A DNA stretch of 64,000 nucleotides from JANNAT01 sp031422555 (GTDB taxonomy: Bacteria; Pseudomonadota; Alphaproteobacteria; Rhodobacterales; Rhodobacteraceae). The notes below the pieces were generated by a model. That model saw only the letters and a program-made list of their open reading frames with translations, did not search any database and was not told where the DNA came from. The position numbers and the translations under genes were made by a program. The first letter of the stretch is position 1; each line of letters begins with the position of its first letter. Of this stretch, positions 60,675-64,000 are shown piece by piece. Location: positions 6,413 to 70,412 of the forward strand of contig JANPLZ010000017.1 in assembly GCA_031422555.1 (NCBI GenBank), written 5' to 3'.

Positions 60675-62630
60675 ATGGTTTCCGACCTGTTGTCCAACGC
60701 CCCCGACGACTATAACGCCGCGTCGATCGAGGTACTGGAACCACTGGAAGCCGTGCGCCTGCGCCCCGGCATGTATATCGGCGGCATTGACGAGCGCGCC
60801 TATCACCATCTGGCCGCCGAAATCATCGACAATTCAATGGACGAGGCCGTGGCGGGCCATGCCAACCGCATCGAGGTGGAATTGCACGCCGATGGCAGCC
60901 TGACCGTGCGCGACAATGGCCGGGGCATTCCGGTGGACCCCCATCCAAAATTCCCCGATAAATCGGCGCTTGAGGTTATTCTTTGCACGCTGCATTCGGG
61001 CGGCAAATTCAATGGCAAGGCCTACGAAACATCGGGCGGCTTGCACGGGGTGGGCAGCTCGGTTGTCAACGCGCTTTCGGATCATCTCTATGTCGAGGTG
61101 GCACGGAACAAGGAATTGTTTGCGCAAAGTTTCTCGCGCGGCAAACCGATGGGGCCGATTGCCCGCATTGGCGCAGCCCCCAACCGGCGCGGCACGTCGG
61201 TTTCCTTTCACCCCGATGCGGATATCTTTGGCAGCCACCAGTTTCGCCCATCCCGACTGTTGCGGATGGTGCGGTCCAAAGCCTATCTGTTTTCCGGCGT
61301 TGAAATCCGCTGGAAATCGGCGATCCCGGATGGTGACACGCCGCTGGAAGCGACGTTTCACTTTCCCGGTGGTCTGGCCGATTATCTGGGCGATACATTG
61401 CAAAAAACCACCACCTATGCCGACCGGCCTTTTGCGGGCAAAGTGCAGTTTCAGGAAAAATTCGGCGTGCCCGGATCGGTAGAATGGGCGATCAACTGGT
61501 CGCCGGTTCGCGACGGATTTTTGCAATCCTACTGCAACACCGTGCCCACCCCCGAAGGCGGCACCCATGAGTTTGGCTTTTGGAGTGCGATCTTAAAAGG
61601 CATCCGCGCTTACGGTGATCTGACCAAAAACCGCAAAGCCGAACTGATCACTCGTGAAGATATGCTGGCGGGGGGATGTGCGTTAATCTCCGTGTTTATC
61701 CGCGAGCCGCAATTCGTCGGCCAAACCAAAGACCGTTTGGCCACCGAAGAAGCCACCCGCTATGTCGAAAACGCGGTGCGCGATCATTTCGACAATTGGC
61801 TGGCGTCGGATTCCAAATCGGCGGGCGCGATTATGGATTTTCTGGTGCTGCGCGCCGAAGAGCGGCTAAAGCGAAAACAGGAAAAGGAAACCCAGCGCAA
61901 GACGGCGACGAAAAAGCTGCGCTTGCCGGGGAAGTTGACCGATTGTTCATCAAAAACCCGCGACAACACCGAATTGTTCATTGTCGAGGGCGATAGCGCC
62001 GGTGGCTCGGCCAAGGGTGCCCGCAATCGGGAAAATCAGGCGCTGTTGCCGCTTAAGGGTAAAATCCTGAACGTTTTGGGGGCGGCCTCGGCCAAGCTGA
62101 ACGATAATTCGGAAATCCGCGATATTTGCGAAGCCTTGGGTGTGCAAATGGGCACGCGCTTTAAGGTCGACGATCTGCGCTATGATAAAATCATCATCAT
62201 GACCGACGCTGATGTTGACGGCGCGCATATTGCCAGTCTGCTGATGACGTTTTTCTTCACCCAAATGCGGCCGCTGATCGACAAGGGGCATTTGTATTTG
62301 GCCTGCCCGCCCTTGTATCGCCTGACCCAAGGGGCGCGGCGGCTGTATGTGGCGGATGATGCGGAAAAGGAAATCTATCTGGCCAAGGGATTGGGCGGCA
62401 AGGGTAAAATCGACGTGCAGCGGTTCAAGGGCCTGGGCGAGATGGACGCCAAAGATCTGAAAGACACCACGATGAACCCTTTAACCCGCAAATTGATCCG
62501 GGTGACGATAGACGAAGAGGCGCCGGGTGAAACGGGCGATCTGGTGGAACGGTTGATGGGGAAAAAGCCGGAATTGCGGTTCCAGTATATTCAGGAAAAC
62601 GCACGGTTTGTGGAGGAGTTGGATGTTTGA
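60675..62630 (+). CDS. parE: DNA topoisomerase IV subunit B
   Basis: ParE supplies the ATPase for decatenation of daughter chromosomes. The 651-residue protein has the GHKL ATPase (VRLRPGMYIGG, IIDNSMDEAVAGHA, VRDNGRGIPVDPH, SGGLHGVGSSVVNALS), the transducer, and the Toprim domain with LFIVEGDSAGGSAKGARN (FIVEGDSAGG), LPLKGKILNVL and IMTDADVDGAHI, ending with QRFKGLGEMDAKDL. The ATG at 60675 gives the family N-terminus; a frame from 60564 is rejected. parC is not in the window. Confidence 0.96.
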   Translation: MVSDLLSNAPDDYNAASIEVLEPLEAVRLRPGMYIGGIDERAYHHLAAEIIDNSMDEAVAGHANRIEVELHADGSLTVRDNGRGIPVDPHPKFPDKSALEVILCTLHSGGKFNGKAYETSGGLHGVGSSVVNALSDHLYVEVARNKELFAQSFSRGKPMGPIARIGAAPNRRGTSVSFHPDADIFGSHQFRPSRLLRMVRSKAYLFSGVEIRWKSAIPDGDTPLEATFHFPGGLADYLGDTLQKTTTYADRPFAGKVQFQEKFGVPGSVEWAINWSPVRDGFLQSYCNTVPTPEGGTHEFGFWSAILKGIRAYGDLTKNRKAELITREDMLAGGCALISVFIREPQFVGQTKDRLATEEATRYVENAVRDHFDNWLASDSKSAGAIMDFLVLRAEERLKRKQEKETQRKTATKKLRLPGKLTDCSSKTRDNTELFIVEGDSAGGSAKGARNRENQALLPLKGKILNVLGAASAKLNDNSEIRDICEALGVQMGTRFKVDDLRYDKIIIMTDADVDGAHIASLLMTFFFTQMRPLIDKGHLYLACPPLYRLTQGARRLYVADDAEKEIYLAKGLGGKGKIDVQRFKGLGEMDAKDLKDTTMNPLTRKLIRVTIDEEAPGETGDLVERLMGKKPELRFQYIQENARFVEELDV

Positions 62631-62637
62631 AGGGATA

Positions 62638-63387
62638 TTATTTGTAGTTAAGCGATTGAAAAAATTCAGGCACGTCTGTAATATCGCTATGTTGAAAATC
62701 GTACCTTTCAGCATCGGGCCAGTCTTGAGGAAACTCGATCCTAAACAAACCGCCGGCAACTACTTCAAATCCGTCAGTTTTTCCCATATTAAAACCTAAT
62801 ACATCGTTACTATCTTGTAAATTTTCGGTATGAAATTGGGAAGCAAGAACAATAAAAAGTGCACCCATAGCTTCCAATAAAGTTCGAAAATTAGCGGCTG
62901 AAAATTTTTTGTGTCGATCATGCTTGGCTACGTTATAAGACTCATGCCATCTTGGGTGCTTTGACTTTTCCCAGTCTTTAAATGGTTGAAAAATATAATT
63001 GGGATTAGAAAAATCAGGAATCTTTACTCGATACTTTGAAAGAAAATGCGTACTCTCGATCTTGCGATAGTCTGCCATATTCCAATAATTACCTGTAACA
63101 TAACCATTTTCCAATAATATTGCTTTAAAATTTGCCTCAATTTCAATGTTGGCCAAAACAATTAGCTCGTGAATGCGTATCGAGTAACACTCAAAGTTTT
63201 TTTCATCTGGTTCCACAAACTCAAATATACGCAGCAGATCTCTTTGTAAGAGCAGCGCTGCCCGAATATACCGCCGTCCATCATCAGCATAATTGAGTTC
63301 ACGTAGATATAGACCCTTTCCACCATTCTTATAAGAGCCATCCGTGAAGGGCCGAGCGTTTCTTTTGAAAGGTCGAGTGTGTGCCAT
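62638..63387 (-). CDS. AT-rich orphan gene, unknown function
   Basis: A 249-residue soluble protein. Two sampled 60-base lines of the gene contain 20 and 21 G+C bases, far below its neighbours, and AT-rich codons dominate, so it was probably acquired. It has a helical first half (YSIRIHELIVLANIEIEANF) and the segment WHESYNVAKHDRHKKFSAA at residues 147-165. The N-x2-KH-x-R pattern is shared with a widespread uncharacterised family and faintly recalls HEPN-type motifs, but I cannot assign a function. It converges on parE with seven bases between. Confidence 0.72.
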   Translation of the reverse strand: MAHTRPFKRNARPFTDGSYKNGGKGLYLRELNYADDGRRYIRAALLLQRDLLRIFEFVEPDEKNFECYSIRIHELIVLANIEIEANFKAILLENGYVTGNYWNMADYRKIESTHFLSKYRVKIPDFSNPNYIFQPFKDWEKSKHPRWHESYNVAKHDRHKKFSAANFRTLLEAMGALFIVLASQFHTENLQDSNDVLGFNMGKTDGFEVVAGGLFRIEFPQDWPDAERYDFQHSDITDVPEFFQSLNYK

Positions 63388-63523
63388 GAGGCTTATTTAC
63401 CAAGCACTATACAGCTTTTCAATCCATTAGTGACGGCTCACCAACCACAGGTAGGCTATCTTTTTAGACCCCACTGCCTTCTCCAACCATTCAGTGCTAA
63501 AAAATTGTACCCCACTATCCCCG

Positions 63524-63538
63524 TTAACCCATCCTTAA
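63524..63538 (+). promoter_or_regulatory. CtrA-type binding site
   Basis: TTAACCCATCCTTAA is an exact TTAA-N7-TTAA match to the CtrA consensus of alphaproteobacteria. It lies about 50 bases upstream of the small membrane protein gene, near where a promoter would be. Confidence 0.6.
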
Positions 63539-63588
63539 CTACCCCCAGCCTAACCTGCCTCAACACCCACAACCACCCGAGGCCCCCC

Positions 63589-63801
63589 ATGCTTGACAGC
63601 TTTACCGCTCCGCCTTTCATAATGATGCTGTTCGCCCTAGGCGTGGAATTGGTGATCGGAATCGTTCTAGCCTCATCAAGCGGCTTGGCGGAGTTTCACA
63701 AAGATGTGCTGGTTTTCTTTGCCGTGGGTTTCCCCATCGTGGTTTTCTTGATCCTGTGGTCGATGCTGGCGCGGCATATGCAGGATGATCCGCCTATTTA
63801 G
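63589..63801 (+). CDS. small two-helix membrane protein, unknown
   Basis: A 70-residue protein with two hydrophobic helices (PFIMMLFALGVELVIGIVLA and DVLVFFAVGFPIVVFLILWS, each at the 20-residue limit) joined by SSSGLAEFHK. The ATG at 63589 is preceded by gaggcc. The longer open frame upstream to 63379 is Pro/Thr-rich and not protein-like. Its stop overlaps the end of the next, convergent gene by eight bases. A CtrA-type site stands upstream. Function unknown. Confidence 0.75.
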   Translation: MLDSFTAPPFIMMLFALGVELVIGIVLASSSGLAEFHKDVLVFFAVGFPIVVFLILWSMLARHMQDDPPI

Positions 63802-64000
63802 TTTGGATAGATTTCAAATATTCCGCCAAATTGACCAGCCGCGCGGGAGTGGGGGTTTGAATGCCGTCGCCGCCATCGTAAAGCACCGTCTCGCCCCCCA
63901 TCATCGGCCCGAAATCCGGCATCACGCCACGGCCTTTTGCCCCGGCATAGCCCCAGATCTGCGCCATCACGCGGGTGGTCGGAAAGTTGCCGCCGTTGCG
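63794..64000 (-). CDS. C-terminal part of a possible c-type cytochrome (5' end outside window)
   Basis: The last 68 residues of a protein reading from the right edge. VMAQIWGYAGAKGRG is followed by VMPDFGPMMGG, where a methionine could be the sixth haem ligand, and the end is TPARLVNLAEYLKSIQTK, a helix like those closing class I cytochromes c. The CxxCH motif would lie outside the window, so the call is tentative. Its stop overlaps the convergent small membrane protein gene. Confidence 0.5.
   Translation of the reverse strand, partial: RNGGNFPTTRVMAQIWGYAGAKGRGVMPDFGPMMGGETVLYDGGDGIQTPTPARLVNLAEYLKSIQTK

Noticed and set aside
1..64000. CRISPR array, insertion sequence, prophage or integrated element
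   Set aside because: No regularly spaced direct repeats, transposase, integrase or phage structural motif was found; repeats seen are short hairpins.

Overview
The window is a GC-rich chromosomal segment of an alphaproteobacterium, most probably a Rhodobacteraceae (Roseobacter-type) bacterium. The evidence is a SAM-II riboswitch before metZ, a tRNA-His with A73 and no G-1, the cytochrome c oxidase order coxB-ctaB-small protein-ctaG-coxC-SURF1, the rib cluster with a degenerate RibA half, an LdtR-type MarR regulator, and a perfect TTAA-N7-TTAA CtrA-type site. No prophage, transposase, CRISPR array or rRNA was seen. The content is mainly core metabolism and cell biology, with a few likely acquired genes.

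Layout: 1-9.3 kb holds folE2 (partial), riboswitch-controlled metZ, an alpha/beta hydrolase, a glutathione transferase, a membrane-protein cluster (EamA, YciB, unknown), an MgtC-like protein, ftsY, an AlkB-type monooxygenase and a small secreted protein. 9.4-23.1 kb holds xseA, purD, phoX, lysC, ptsP, an EcsC-like protein, acetyltransferase and flavin reductase genes, and the methylthioadenosine salvage operon mtnP-DUF2927-apt. 23.4-32.9 kb is one long minus-strand run from cytochrome oxidase assembly through thrC and an M16 peptidase to an FAD-linked oxidase. 33-43.2 kb holds tldD, tex, tRNA-His, mmcB, a methyltransferase, a candidate small RNA, a DUF481 outer-membrane protein and a GMC oxidoreductase that looks inserted. 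43.4-46.3 kb is the riboflavin operon ribE-ribB-ribH-nusB. 46.4-51 kb is a capsule block (kpsS, an OPX lipoprotein, kpsC) next to ldtR. 51.6-64 kb holds sdhE, aspartate aminotransferase, a MATE exporter, a ZevAB-like metal uptake pair, a large LuxR-type regulator fused to a hydrolase-fold domain, a glutathione transferase, an epimerase, parE, one AT-rich orphan gene, a small membrane protein behind a CtrA-type site, and the end of a possible cytochrome c.

The genes work together in clear modules: methionine and aspartate-family synthesis (metZ, lysC, thrC), respiratory oxidase biogenesis, riboflavin supply, adenine/methylthioadenosine salvage, surface polysaccharide initiation, and metal uptake. 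The most unusual items are the LuxR/alpha-beta-hydrolase fusion, whose catalytic Ser and His positions are replaced, the AT-rich orphan beside parE, the candidate small RNA near 40.3 kb, and several regulatory elements (riboswitch with terminator, tandem operator-like repeat at ldtR, CtrA-type site).
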